From Chrysomallon squamiferum (Eukaryota > Mollusca > Gastropoda > Neomphalida > Peltospiridae): DNA of 64,000 nt. Shown here in pieces: positions 1-12,691 of the stretch. The position numbers were made by a program, and so were the translations under genes. The stretch lies in NCBI GenBank assembly GCA_012295275.1, contig CM022670.1:17162698-17226697 (forward strand). Reading direction: 5' to 3'. The notes beneath the pieces were generated by a model, which searched no databases, had not been told where the DNA came from, and was given only the letters and a program-made list of their open reading frames with translations. The number at the start of each line of letters is the position of its first letter. Position 1 is the first letter of the stretch.

Positions 1-380
1 AATGATTGCAAAACTGAAATAAAAGCAATTTACATTTGTGAGGAAGATGAACATATTACCTCTATTATTAAATAACTTGTATAACTTGTATTATATAACA
101 AAGTTTTATTTCAAAGCCATGTTTATTTTTTATTGACTGAAATATTTTTTAAATATATATTATTTTAAATGTATATTTTTTTTAAACCATGTTAAATTCA
201 CTCACTTGTGAGAACTAGTACTTTTTTTTTTTGTCATCAGTACATTAAACCTGTACATGAAAGAAAAGTTCATGGGAAATTTAGCTGTGATTCAACTATA
301 AGCCTCACATACAATATTCATTACAATAAAAATGCAAATTTTGCACATGCAATTGAAAACTGAAATGCTACATTCAAATA

Positions 381-518
381 ATGGCCAATACGAGTAAATG
401 GTTATGGGACATGTGTGTTGTATCGCTGACAGCTGTTTCAAGTGATAATGTTGTGTGTTTGTTATGTGAGCAGCATTCAGTCAGGATCTGTGATTGTCAA
501 ACAACTGATAAATTCTAA
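381..518 (+). CDS. short ORF resembling part of a WD40 blade (speculative)
   Basis: A 45-codon frame opens with ATG at 381 and ends with TAA at 516-518. Its middle follows the spacing of a WD40 repeat: a small residue and A-V-S-S-D turn (about residues 17-22), a hydrophobic strand, then H-S-V-R-I-x-D-x-Q-T (about residues 32-41). An AATAAA lies at 661-666. Against it, an in-frame stop lies just upstream and no splice acceptor joins it to an earlier exon, so a real WD40 protein would need a sequencing error or an unseen structure. I do not recognise a gene; chance similarity is quite possible. Confidence 0.12.
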   Translation: MANTSKWLWDMCVVSLTAVSSDNVVCLLCEQHSVRICDCQTTDKF

Positions 519-1533
519 ACCAGATAAATCAGAAATACAAAAATTGTCAACATTTTATTTTTTTTTATTTATTTGTTTTGAAGAAATTTAAAAAGCAGAA
601 CAATAATTTTAAAAACATCTCTTTAAATATATGCAAACAACTTTTTATTACAATCTGAATAATAAATTTCCTGAAACAGATATTTTGAGGGTAAAAGTTT
701 AATTTAAATTTACCATTTTTTTAATATAAAATCTGTGTCTTTCCACCTAAGTTTGTATGTGACAGTGTCTTTAAAACTATTAGTGAATGTGTTCTAATAC
801 AATTTAATCATAATTTTAAAAAACCAAAAAAAACCCCAAAACCCATGTAGTTCTCAAGTAGTTTTAATTGTATTGCTTTTTCATTCCATTTTCAGTTTGA
901 TAGACAACAAAAACACATTAAACCATCTGTAATGTTCTGTCAGTTAAGTTAGAAACCAATGTAAACATACAAGATGACTGAGCTATGAAAGAAATCAAGC
1001 CTAATTTTACTATGGACTTAAAAGGTTTTGTGAAATGTGTGGCTTTAATGAACATGCTATCTTGTCAAATAAACTGAATGTTGTGAGCTGAAGACCAAAC
1101 AACCTAATCCAAAGTGAAGTGTGCATGACAACCATATCTAGCTTCTGGCATGGTTTCATTTTCACATGAAATCTTCAAAATCAAACAGCCAACATGTTAA
1201 GTTAATGGGTTAGGTTAAGCTGATAGCCCGATTCCTCTGTTGTTGAAGTTTTAGAATCACAGGGACAAACATTCACTGAAAGCAAACTTAAACCTATCAC
1301 TTTCATTCTAGACATCTGGAGATAATCACACAATAGTGCAGGTGAATATTCTTATTAATTATAAAGATTATATGTGTAATAAATTTTTTGAATGCCTAAG
1401 AATTCCTGTAATTTTTTTCATGTTATTACAAATGTTTTAAAGAAAATGAAATTTAGAAATATAACAGACATGTATAAACACAGTATGAAGTAGTGTTATA
1501 TATTTCACTGAATTTCATATTTCTGCACTGCAG

Positions 1534-1710
1534 GGATTGTTGATATATTTATTTATTTTTATTTTTAAATGCTCTATGAGACATCTGACCCTCCACAAAA
1601 AACTTAACAACAAGCAGCTAGAATTCTTTTTATCATACCACAAACAGGAGGCAAGACAAGCAAACTCGGAGGTTGCCCAGTTAAAGAAGTCGATTGAGGA
1701 GGTTACGTAG
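1534..1710 (+). CDS. candidate 3'-terminal coding exon with coiled-coil-like end
   Basis: A good splice acceptor (pyrimidine-rich stretch ending ctgcactgcag) precedes position 1534. From there one frame stays open for 58 codons to TAG at 1708-1710. The first dozen residues are low-complexity (L/I/F); the rest is polar and heptad-like, with segments such as KQLEFFLSYHKQ and NSEVAQLKKSIEEV, as in a short C-terminal coiled coil. An AATAAA at 2014-2019 would give a 3' UTR of about 300 bases. The region is denser in GC than its surroundings and sits in CpG-poor DNA. No family is recognised; upstream exons would lie left of the window or be unseen. Confidence 0.3.
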   Translation, partial: GLLIYLFIFIFKCSMRHLTLHKKLNNKQLEFFLSYHKQEARQANSEVAQLKKSIEEVT

Positions 1711-2610
1711 GCAGCCATTACACACAGGTAATTCTCACTGCCTCTGCTTTGATCTTTGACATGATTACAACCTGTTTGTTATTTTTCTTCTTTAGCACTT
1801 CATTACCTGTAATTAGCTGTGAAATGTTAGCTCACAGAGTCAACACATACGTAACCGAACAAGCTAATCATAATCATGTTATACATTTTGTTGTACCTGG
1901 GGCTTGATACAAAGGCTTTTTATTTTATTGTAATTTCATTTTTCTCTTTTCATTTAGGCTTAACACCTTGTTTTTGTAATAACTAATACAATCATCTGTG
2001 AAAATCTAGATTTAATAAAGGGTAAGTAAGTATTGTAACTGCTGCCTGAGGTGAAAGGACAATGATGTAGAGATTGCCACAAAGAATTAAGAACTCTTCA
2101 ACCATTTTACAGCCAAAGACTATTCAGACATTTCTTTTATAATTAGAAAAATATTTTAAATGTTAAATCTGACATAAACAAAAAAATGACACAATCATTT
2201 TCTCAACTGCAACAATATTTATTCATTTTCACAATTTTGTTTTCACTAAAAAAGTTACTTAAATATTCATTTCAACAATTTTGTTTTCATTAAAAAAAAC
2301 CCAGTTATTTAAATATTTATATCAACAATTTAGTTTTCATTAAAAAAAGTTATATAACCCTCATTATTAATAGATACCACAAACTGTTCAGTTTATGGAA
2401 TGTATCCTGAACCCATTATATATTTATTGCTGCAGTGAATGGACAAAGCTATAAAAGTGTGTGCCAACTAAATCAAAGTACTTTACCGTGAATGAGATCC
2501 AGTTAATGAGCTGGGAATGTTGATTAAGTAGCCTTAATGATTTGTATTGTTAATTAATTTCTTTAGTACTCTTGCCTATTTAATTTATCCTATTAAGTGA
2601 TAATGTAAGT

Positions 2611-2731
2611 AAATAATAATAATAATAATCATAATAATAATAATAATAATAGTAATAGTAATAGTAGTAATAGTAGTAGTAGTAGTAATAATTATATTAA
2701 CAGTAACAATAACAGCAACAATAGTAATAAA
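2611..2731. repeat. interrupted (AAT)n/(AGT)n trinucleotide repeat
   Basis: Runs of AAT grade into AGT/AAT and then AAC-containing triplets over about 120 bases. This is an impure microsatellite; the isoleucine/threonine-rich frame it opens on the minus strand is a by-product. Confidence 0.85.
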
Positions 2732-3776
2732 TACATTTTTAAAAATATCTTGTGTTAATAAATACACAATGCATTAACTACTGTTGATGCAATTCTTTGC
2801 AGTAAAACATTTTTTTTTTTTTTTTTTAATTTAGATATTTGAGTTTGTATACTCAAAATACTTAAGTGAAATATTTAAAACACACAAAATGAGATTCATT
2901 AAGAACTGAATGAAAGATCCATTTGGATGTTTTTACATTTCAGGTGTGACTGTTTATCAAAAAAAAAAAAAAAAAAGTTTATTTTCTGTCTGACAAGATA
3001 GGTGGATAAAAGGTATGAACAAAAATATTTTGCAAACTGATGAATAATAACACTGCAATGAAACATAATAAACTATTAAAAAACACAAAAACTTTATTAA
3101 CCAACAACATTCAACTTGTATTTTAAAGGGGTTTTGTCTGAAATTTCATTTATAAGATGGGATTTCATGTAACAGTGCATATAAAAATATCTTATAGCTA
3201 ATCAACATTGTGGTTATTTAGCAGCCTATACAGTAACAGAGGACTATGGAATATTAACAGACCATGAAATAACAGCAGCTGGCTGCATTTTGTATAAAAC
3301 TGCTATGCCTGTAACCTTCAGACAGAATGTGATGATGGTCACATTGTATTAACAATGATATCTGAATGTTGGTGAAGGTGATGTAATAATATGTCCATGT
3401 TCATCTGAAATATATTAAAATCTGTAATTTATACTTTTTAATAACCAGAGGCCAGACAAAAAAAAAAAAAAAAAAAATAGGTAGAAAAGTAAAATAAGGG
3501 ATTTTATATTTGTGGGCAAGTCCCAGACACTGAAGACATTAAAATCCAAATTGTCAGTAGTTGATAGTTAAAATACCAATACTTCAGCTATTTCCACTCA
3601 AAATAGAAATAGTGCAAGTCATTGTAATACTTAATCATGTTAAAGAAGTAATCTGTTATAAATCTAGAAGAAAACTGGATGTCTTGTAGTCTGGTATCAC
3701 GATCTAGTTGTTGCTAACAAAGTACTCTGCCAGTCTGTCAAAGTGTTCTGGACTTGTGTTACTAACAGATTTCAGT

Positions 3777-3936
3777 TCACCCATTTCTTGACTTCACTGT
3801 GTCATACACTGTAAACAGCCTGTGATCTATTGTAATGTCAGGCGTGGTTATCTCCTTTCCATCTTCAGTGAAATTCCACCAACCATGCAGCAAGTCACAG
3901 GTATCAGGTACAGGTGAGAAAATGAATGTGACATGC
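3777..3936 (-). CDS. candidate 3'-terminal coding exon of minus-strand gene
   Basis: On the minus strand an acceptor (gacattttctcag) is followed by an open frame of 52 residues and TGA at 3779-3777. The peptide is unlike the F/L/I/K/N mix of random AT-rich sequence: it holds PVPDTCDLLHGWWNF, then an acidic stretch and TTPDITIDHRLFTVYDTV. The exon begins with one nucleotide completing a codon; the preceding candidate exon (4020-4066) ends with two spare nucleotides, so phases agree and the junction codon would be AGG. No recognised domain. A plus-strand frame over 3835-4029 is also open and is the main competitor. Function unknown. Confidence 0.35.
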
Positions 3937-4019
3937 CTGAGAAAATGTCACCAGCAATGTCTTACTATGGTTAGCTTGTCTGTAACCTGGGAGCGACTGC
4001 TGATGGAGAGAGAGCTCAC

Positions 4020-4066
4020 CTCAAGCTAACAGACAGTGTTTGACAGATCGGGATTACCACTTCAAG
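4020..4066 (-). CDS. candidate 47-nt internal exon, minus strand
   Basis: The acceptor tgttttcctgatgcag and donor TTGAG|GTGAGC bound 47 nucleotides on the minus strand. Only one of the three frames is open, giving LEVVIPICQTLSVSL plus two bases. It starts in phase 0 and ends in phase 2, which joins in frame to the terminal candidate exon at 3777-3936. Very short, so support is mainly the two splice sites and the phase match. Product unknown. Confidence 0.3.
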
Positions 4067-6471
4067 CTGCATCAGGAAAACACAGCCTGGTCTTATTTAA
4101 CTGTGTTTGATTTAATCCCACACCTACATGTTTATCATCTTACATCAATGTCGCTGTCTAACTGGAACAAGTGAAATTCATGTCACTGTGCTTCTTTTAT
4201 GACATCTTCCCATGCAAGTGAAATACACTGAAATATCATTACTGTTTAAATCAATTTAATTTACTTTTTAAAAAATTTTGATTTAAATTACATATACCTC
4301 TGACACCCCATAACCAATCTGCTTTTCATGTCACATTATCATTAAACATTCATTTTTTTTTTTTTTAAATTCCATGTACAAAAGGAATAACCTGAGGGGG
4401 ATATCAACAGGCATCATGCAGTATTTATCTGTCATATCTACTGACAATAGAATTGCGAGGAGATGAAGACTTGTTCAGCTGTTTGTTTTGTCATCTGCTG
4501 TGAGGATTTGATCAGCAGCGTGGCACTGTGTGCTAATGGACTAATAAAAGTGATGTCTTGTAGAGATCATTATTCTGAAGACTGCTCCAGGCAAAATGGG
4601 GAAAACAGTCAAAATCAAAGATTTGCAGATAACCATGCTGTACACACAGCATACAGTAATCTAAATTTATATTTTTTTTGGTTGAATCTTTTAATACTAG
4701 TCTTTGAAGCTCTGATTATAACAAAAATCCATCATTAACAATAAAAATGTTCACCATCTGATGACCTGATGACAGTGGTAATGTGTATTTCACCTGAAAA
4801 AAACTTGTTATATTAATTTTGTCAGAAGGTCACACTGATCTTGCTGGTATGGAATTGATGCTGAGAATATTGATCAGTTTCATCATATATTTATAGAATA
4901 AACAATTTATTTTCTCAGTAGTCTATTATATCTCCTGTACACCAGTAATTTGCACACTCTTTTGTGTGCCGACATGAACTTTACAAACATGTAAGTCTCA
5001 GTAATTATTTCAAAATAAAATGTCTGCCAGTTGTTCTTCATACACAAGATCAGTTTCAAACCACCATGGTTAAAGTAACATAACAGTATGAAATATATTT
5101 GAGTAAATATTAAAACTGAAAATATACAAAAAAGGTTAAAAATTATCTCCTCTCAAACAAATAAATAAAAAAATAATAATAACAAAAAAAAAAAAAAAAA
5201 TAATAAAAATAATGTTAATCTACCAAATCTCTCTATATTGCTAATTTCATTTTTATAAAATACAGTGCACTATTTGAAGTAGTAGACAAACAAAACAAAA
5301 AAACTTCTGTTACTGATCAAACAGAATATCTTTATCAAAACTCACATGATTTTTCTATCAGACATTTTTGCAAGCAGCTGAAACAATAACAATATCTAAA
5401 AAAAAATAGCCGAAACAACAACATCAATAAAATATTTTTCTAACTTCAATATTTGATGTATGCTATGCTTCAATAGAGGGGCAATAAAATCTATTGGACA
5501 TACCCAGTACACTTGGTTATCTTTGAAAATAATTTCAATAGCTGGCTGGATCAATTGATTTTTTATTGATCAGTCTTTACATCTCTCTGTGCTGAGAAGT
5601 TGTGAAACATGACAGATTCCACAGCTCTTGAAAAAAAAACCTGTTGTTGTTACTCTATACTTGATACTTTCAGGTAATTGATTTAAAGATCACAGAAACA
5701 ATGATAGTCTCAAAGATCAAGACTTTTGGTTCACAAACAGTTTTATTTTTCTCCCACAGTTGAACACTAAAAGCACAGTAACAAATAGATTTTGTTTAAC
5801 AAAAAAACATAAAATAAACAAAACTTTTCAAGTTGAAGACAATGACACAATAAAAGGAAAATTGATACATCTTTAAAAAAACCCATCTAATATTGATTAA
5901 AAATAACCACTCTGTTTATTTAATACAATTAGAAATTATTTTTACAGTTTGTAACGAATTTTATTGATTAAATGAAATTAGTTTCTTGTACAAGAAAATC
6001 TGAAGATATTTAGAGATAAAATAAACATAATGTATGTTTATTTTATCTTTAAATAACTCCAGATTACAAAATTACTCAATGTTTAGCATTTGAAACAAAT
6101 GTTAGAAAAAATAAATATCAGATGATTCAGGCAATAATATGCACAGGTCTAAACTACCATGAAATGACAAAAAAGAAAGAAAAGATTTTTACGTCCATCT
6201 ATAGCATAAAATGGTTAAGAGAAACATTTTCTTACTGCTAGTGTATATAAAAAGATTTTCAAAATTTTGTATAATTTATCTGTTGACAGATTTATTTAAA
6301 CTTTATTTAACACATTTACATTTGCTGAACACATTGAGTGTCAGTAACCAAAGTTTTAATAATACAATTAATCTTAGAAAACATTTCTTTCACAGTCCAT
6401 TCAGTATCTAAACCATACAAACAATCCATGGTCAGCAATGAACTTCATCAGCAATATTAAAAAAAAAGTAC

Positions 6472-6559
6472 CTGTAAAATGACATCTGAATCCTCAGCAT
6501 GATTAATACTTTAAACAGTGGGATAACAAACTGAAACCTTTCTGTCTGTAACTCTAGGA
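6472..6559 (-). CDS. candidate 88-nt internal exon, minus strand
   Basis: Minus-strand acceptor tccctaatcacacccggcag and donor TTTTACAG|GTACTT enclose 88 nucleotides. One frame is open for 28 full codons with two flanking bases at each end; the peptide contains LELQTERFQFVIPLFK followed by a hydrophobic/basic stretch. Phase at its 3' end is 2, so another exon starting with one base is needed before 4020-4066; I did not find a convincing one. Identity unknown. Confidence 0.22.
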
Positions 6560-7319
6560 CTGCCGGGTGTGATTAGGGATATATGATTGATGATTCATTA
6601 CCAGAACCATGATTACCTGCATCCACTGCATTAATAATTGACTAGATCACCAACCTGGCCTTCACTGGAAGACATTAAGCTTCAAATGTATGAATATGTT
6701 ACAAAGCTAGAAAAGTCACTGGACATATCTTAGAAAAATAATAAATTCAGTAGATTATAAGAAAATTAGATTCAGGTATAAACTGGGAAAAATTACAGTT
6801 TTAAACAATAATTCGATGATTTGTTTAAATGAGAAACAAGTTCACATTAAAGTATGGACTAATTCGTTTTTTTAACATGAATATTTTCTTTGGTACAAGT
6901 CAATTTGCTTATTAGAAATGTTGTGTTTAAATTAATATATAAAAAAACTGAATATTAAAAATCTGTTTTCCAGTTCTTTATATTTATAAAGCTGTCAGTT
7001 TTTATTTTATAGAAACAGTTAAAAATGTTTGATGAAGGTTTTCAGAAGCCAGTCACAACATTCTTTTCTCCACACCTCAGACACAATGACAAATAATTAT
7101 ACTGTCTAAAACGATCCAGTAATCAGCTGCAGATTAAAACTAACATTCCAAGCCACAAATTAATTACTGCTTCAAACTGACAGTTATTATGGATTATTTT
7201 TTACTTGATCATCTATATCTTGAAATTCATCAAATTACAGAATGCCACATATTTAATTGCAGGAAACTCCAATAAAGACATTTACATTTTTTTCAGTCCA
7301 GTGACATACAACAGACTAA

Positions 7320-7730
7320 TCTGGCTTGACCTCCGACCCCGAAACTGATAAAGGTGGACAATATGGACAGAATCTTGAGTGGCCATTGTGAAAATCCAAT
7401 TGTCATGACAATATCAGCAGCCATCTTCTGTCTAAGCGATGATAAATGACTCTTTGATGTTGTCAGAAAAAGGAAAACATCGCTGAAGACATTTGACTAC
7501 AGAACTGTTCTGTGAGAGGTTCTCTTTCAAGCATGACAATAACTTCCCCACCCGATTTGACAATATCGCCCTGCAAACAATGGAAACCTGGCAAACCTGG
7601 TGATTATCCCGTGATGGATAGTGAAATTATTGGTCGACTTCTAGCAGAGGTGAGACGTGACATAAGACGGAAGAATGGACATTCGGACCGTGGCCAGCAG
7701 CTGCTCGCCAGTAGTACATCTTAAAGCAGT
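7320..7730. other. CpG-rich patch with a 70-codon plus-strand frame
   Basis: Within the CpG-starved domain this 400-base patch carries at least 13 CpG by eye. A plus-strand frame runs 7512-7724 and ends in TAA, with a Pro/Gly/Lys-rich part (about residues 20-32) and a basic helix-like end rich in Arg. No splice sites, domain or repeat family could be assigned. It may be a younger insertion that has not yet lost CpG, an exon, or an internal regulatory element. Other frames are also fairly open, so no CDS is claimed. Confidence 0.3.
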
Positions 7731-9086
7731 AACCCTCAATTTGCTCAGAAAATCTCTCTCATATTAAAGCCATCAATACATGTTGTGCTGACAGTAATAA
7801 GCATGACAGTAATTACTGTATATGAAATGCCCATTTCCGTTACAAGCCCATTGTCACAGATGGTGTGTTGATAAGAAAAATCTTTGGTGCTACATGGATG
7901 ATGTCAATTAAAAAATCAAACCACTGATTTTTTTTTAAAACTAATAAATGTTGTGTTGAGTATTTCATGGTTTTGTTGTTGGTTTGATGAGAAAGTTGAG
8001 TGCTAATTCAAAATATATAAAGTGGAATTCAGTATACATTTTGTAAAGAATAAACAAGTATTTGATATTTCATTCTTTTCATTAAAACAGATTACACTTG
8101 TTAAAGTAAACTGCACAGATTAAAGTGATGCTTTCAGATGTTTTAATTATATAATAGAATATTGTTATTAATCTTTCCAATAATTTATCACGATTTAGTA
8201 TTGTGTAATTGTTTTTAAGCAGTAGTGATTTATGAATAAAAAAATAAAATAAAATAAATAAATAATGCTTTGAAAAACACATTGCCAGTTTTGTAGAAAC
8301 TCATTACTTTTAATAAAGATAATAGATTATAAATTTCTAATTATTTATTCCTGTCGGAATTGTGACTACATTTAACATTACTAAGATAGCTGCCTGCATT
8401 TTTTTTTTTTTTTTTTTTTTTTTTTGAACAAAAGGAAAGAGTAATAAAATCGTTTTGTTACTGCAACAATGCACTATGCATAAAATCATCCAGCATGTTA
8501 TGAAACTGGACACACGATCTGTTACCCAGTCCAAGGTTAGGGTACCATTATCAGTTTCCCTCATCCTTTTTATTTAATGAATAAAAGTGGAAAATTTCAT
8601 AATGGTGTCAATTACAAATTGATTTTCTGCAGATTACAAAAACAGTTCACCACAAATATGCTCTGTTCAATAATTTGTGTTTGTAAATTTCTGCATCACC
8701 AGTCTATTAAATAATGCATAAATTCCCACAGTTTACTAAAAATACATGTTGTTTTTTGTGCTGTTGTATCAAAATTAGTTTTTTTCATTAATATAAAGAT
8801 TTGTAAGTTTTCTTATACACCACCAGAACCACTGATTTTTATCAACACTGTAATAAATATTTGTTTTGAATTACAAAAGTTTGAAATGTATACATGTAAA
8901 CATTTTATCAAGTAGATCTGATGTATCAATCATGACTAATTCATTTTAAAAAAAACCCACAAAAACCCAAACAAACAAACAAAACAACAACAAAAACATC
9001 ATACATAAATTGCAAACAAACTGCTATACAAAAAATCTCATTATTTTCTCAGCTAAACTTTATCAAGATCAGATTTAATTACTTAC

Positions 9087-9157
9087 AGAGTTGATTCACG
9101 CAGTTTGATAAGATGATTCTTTCTATTAGTGTAATCCTGTAACTGTCATACTTGGCA
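9087..9157 (-). CDS. candidate 71-nt internal exon, minus strand
   Basis: This has the cleanest splice pair in the left domain: acceptor attgtatttttcag and donor AACTCT|GTAAGT on the minus strand. Only one frame is open across the 71 bases: one base, 23 codons (beginning AKYDSYRITLIERI and ending with NCVNQL), one base. Its start phase matches the end phase of the candidate exon at 9900-9994, giving an AGT junction codon. The next exon, which must start with two bases, was not settled; 7.8 kb has a possible continuation. No family recognised. Confidence 0.35.
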
Positions 9158-9899
9158 CTGAAAAATACAATAAGTTATTTGTTACAGAAGTTATTTCACA
9201 AAAAAAAAATACAGCAATATTCCACAGTTACAGGAGTTACTTCACTGAAAAACACAATATTTTACTATTACAACAATTATTTCACTACACAAATACTGCA
9301 ATAATCCACCCAGCAGTTATTTAACTGATTTATCATATTTACACTGAAAAATACAACAATATTCCATAAATGATTTGTCATATTCTGGACTTAAAAATAC
9401 TTCACTATTGCAAGCTATTTCACTTTCTGTAAACTTTCCCCAGGTCTTGCTTTATTAAAGTAGGTGAAAATTAACATGACAAAGCCTGCAGAAATAAAAC
9501 CACTTTATGTAAAGGAAATAAAACTGATACATCGACAAGTAAATGACATTACGTCTGGTGTAATATTTGCAGATATGTAATAAATATCATCTCTGTTCCA
9601 GCAGTTCTGATATTTTGTTCAACTATCTGCATCATTGCGTTTATTAGATCACGACATCATGCAATCTGTTAATAAAACTTCAAAAATTACGTTTGTAGGT
9701 AAACAGTTTTTTTTTTTTACCTTACCTATAAGTAAACCTCACTATACACAAAACAAAATAGTTTTTTTCCATACAGTTTCACACTGGGAAAACATTGTCC
9801 AAGATAAGCTATTTTAATGAGACAAGAGAGGCAAGCCTGTTTCCTGTTTAGGCTAAATTGACAAGCAAATCAATGATTTGACATAAAAAACCAGCTAAC

Positions 9900-9994
9900 C
9901 TGAACGTTTTGAAAGAAGAGCTTTTTGTGACTGCCATCTGCTTTGTACCCATTTGTATCTGGTGCACAGTGTCATTACAAACACAGACAAGCAG
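9900..9994 (-). CDS. candidate 95-nt internal exon, minus strand
   Basis: Acceptor gatttatcacacag and donor ACGTTCAG|GTTAGC on the minus strand bound 95 bases. The phase-0 frame is open for 31 codons plus two bases and reads CNDTVHQIQMGTKQM then AVTKSSSFKTF in its centre and end. It follows in frame after the candidate exon at 11148-11196 (ends in phase 0) and before 9087-9157. The donor is weaker than consensus at +3. Product not recognised. Confidence 0.3.
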
Positions 9995-11147
9995 CTGTGT
10001 GATAAATCTAGAGCTTTCAAACTTTTTTGAAAATCATTTTTCATAATGAATGGAAAAAACCACAGCTAATGTTATGTGATTTTTTTAGATTTAAAATATA
10101 ATAAAAAATATGAAGAATAAGACCAGGTTACGTGTTAAGATGTCGCTTGAAGTATAGTATATTTATAGAATACTGTTCAGTGTGAATCAGTGAATAAAAT
10201 AACTTGATGAATAAAAAGATGACTGTTAATGAATAATTACTACCTCATGGCTCACCACAAATAATTAACTATCTCATAAGACGTCAGGTTGTTTTAATAT
10301 TTATGATCGTTATGAGACAAATTGGTTTTTGAATACAAGTAATCATGACATTATGCTGTAATTTTCAAGCCAAAGTGATTATTCTTGTCAGATGAAAGAT
10401 GTTTCCTACACAACTTCCATAAAAAAAAAAGCATAATGAAAAAGTGATAATTTATACTATACAATATATATATATATATATAAAATGCATGTATTTTTTT
10501 TTTTTTTAAAACTGCTTGTATAGTACTTTTATTCATTTTCGTTTTTAAATTCCAAACTGATTTATTTGGATACATTTCATTATCAGAATAATATTTAGGT
10601 ACATTTTTGAAAATAAATATTTTTATTAGTCACAAATGGAGAGAAAATTTAAATATTAACTATTTTATGACATGTTTTCTTATATAACTTTGAACTGACC
10701 ATAGACCCTACCCCTCATCTGAAGGTCACACCAAATGGTCTATATTCTAGCCAATGAAACTAAACTGTTGTACTGCCTATGGGAAGGTTAATGTACAATA
10801 TTCTTGCTGCTATAGTCATTAAGTATCTCATGGCTGTGGAAACACTCCTTTCATATTATCACTGACAGTTAATAATTTATTCTAACAATACTGGTTCTTT
10901 TTTCTTTCTTTTTTCTTCTTTTTCTTATCAAGACATGACACTATTGAATTTGAGGAGCGTTTTATGTAAAATGATATATTCACAACTAACAAAATCGGTC
11001 TGCATATATCGAGAATAATTGAGTAAAGTAAGATCATTCAATATGCAGCTGTTAAGAAAACAGTGTGCTTTATGGTGTTTGATATATTGTTTAATTTGAA
11101 CACTTCGGCTACAGCAGGGAGCCCATTATCACATGATAGCTGTTTAC

Positions 11148-11196
11148 CTCGGTGACAAACATGTCTACACTGGCTAAAATGGTCTGGCATGATTTA
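11148..11196 (-). CDS. candidate 49-nt internal exon, minus strand
   Basis: Minus-strand acceptor ggtcccgtttcttgaag and donor GTCACCGAG|GTAAAC enclose 49 bases: one base plus 16 codons reading KSCQTILASVDMFVTE. It ends in phase 0 and so joins the exon at 9900-9994. To be joined to the putative first exon (12945-12987) the upstream exon would have to end in phase 2, whereas the ATG frame there ends in phase 1, so an intermediate exon or a different start (the internal ATG of this exon) is required. A plus-strand alternative, ATG at 11161 to a donor after 11227, competes for the same DNA. Confidence 0.22.
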
Positions 11197-12367
11197 CTTC
11201 AAGAAACGGGACCCATTCGCACAAAAGGTAATAAACTGATATTAGTTAGTTAGAAACTGCAGAATATCAACTTTAAAATAATAAAAGTCTTACTGAATTA
11301 CAGTAACTTAAAATAAAGTTACAGCTTCACAAAGTTAACAAAGTGACCAGATAATCATTTTGAGATATGAAGATTCAAATTTCCCAATTTGCAGTAAAAT
11401 ATTAATTAAAATGAATGGAATGCTGCAAGACATGTTACCTAATATTTTTATGCAGACACACAGGAATGAAGGTTTGGTCACACAAACTTTACTGAAATAA
11501 TATCACAGTATGTGGTAAAAACTAATGTGTTTTTAATTCTGTATTTTAAAACTAAAACTTTTCAACTTGGTGCTGGGGCACCATTAAAATTTAATTTTTA
11601 AACATTTCCCACTAAATGTTAATAATTATTTAAAATACTTGATTATTATAATGGGTGTGTCTCAGAAAGATCAGTAGTGTACTGTTAGTTTTATAACAAT
11701 AAACTGACTTTTTTTAAATTATTTGGTCCATTTTAAAAATTCCTGACATTCTGCCATTCAGCAATTTTTATTATTTATTTTTAGCATCTTCAATCAGAAA
11801 GAATTTAATTAAAAAAAAAAAAATAAAAATAAAAAAAAAAATATTGGCGCTACCTTTCCATCCATTATTGCTTTGACAGTACGAGCTAAAATGTGCTAAA
11901 AATAGTTGAAACTTAACCAAGCAGCAGTAGTGACTGTTTGTGTAGCATTTTTATCTTAATTTCAAGCCATCATCTTCCTTTTGAAAACATCCAGTTTCAA
12001 CAAAAATTACAGACATTAAGAAAACCTGGCACTGCTCTAATGTTATAACAAGCTAAAAAATCCAAGTCACTCAGTGATTTCTGGTACTGACTTTATGTGG
12101 CTTTCATAGAAGCAGGTCAGAAATGTTCCAGTTAAATGAAGCAGATCTGATGTATTATGCTGTCTGTTGTCTCACTGAATTGTAACACCGCCAGAAGTAA
12201 TTAAAAATATATAAGGACAGCAATAGATCATTTTTTTTTTGTGTGGGTAAGATGTTTTTAAAAACCCAGTTTTCAATAACATTTGTGACAATAGAATATA
12301 TGAAATTTCAAGATGTCCATCAAGTTTTTGAAATAAACACTTTAATTATGAAAAACATAATATCAAA

Positions 12368-12424
12368 AAAAAAAATATATATATATACACAGACACACAC
12401 ACACACACATACATACATACACAC
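12368..12424. repeat. (TA)n(CA)n(CATA)n microsatellite
   Basis: Alternating TATATA, CACACA and ACATAC blocks in tandem; a compound dinucleotide/tetranucleotide repeat. Confidence 0.85.
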
Positions 12425-12691
12425 TATGCTCGTTTCAAAAACAAACTTAAAAATTGTCTTAAATATATTTAAATCAAACTATACAAAATCTTTATTTAAA
12501 AATTATTAAAATTTTTATTATATTTTTGGTGGGGGTTTTTTGGGAGGGATTAGGTTTTTATTACAACTTTAATCAAATGTTTACAATATATTTTTGGTTT
12601 ATTAGACATTTGATCTGAATAAATTAAAAAGTTTGAAATGTATATTATACATATGTATCTGTACATAATGAGCATGTGTGCTTGTGTGCAC

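Noticed and set aside
1200-1222. TTAGGTTAAG, telomere-like hexamers
   Set aside because: Only two imperfect units; no interstitial telomere array.
3835-4029. Plus-strand 64-codon frame
   Set aside because: Overlaps the minus-strand candidate exons, which have better splice signals and phase agreement. Kept only as the competing reading.
4440-4930. Several acceptor-like sites with short open frames on the minus strand, including one after ATAACAAGTTTTTTTCAG
   Set aside because: Could bridge 6472-6559 to 4020-4066, but no donor/phase combination was convincing.
11161-11227. Plus-strand ATG frame ending at a donor (AAAAG|GTAATA)
   Set aside because: Plausible first exon, but no downstream plus-strand exon was found and the minus-strand exon fits its neighbours in phase.
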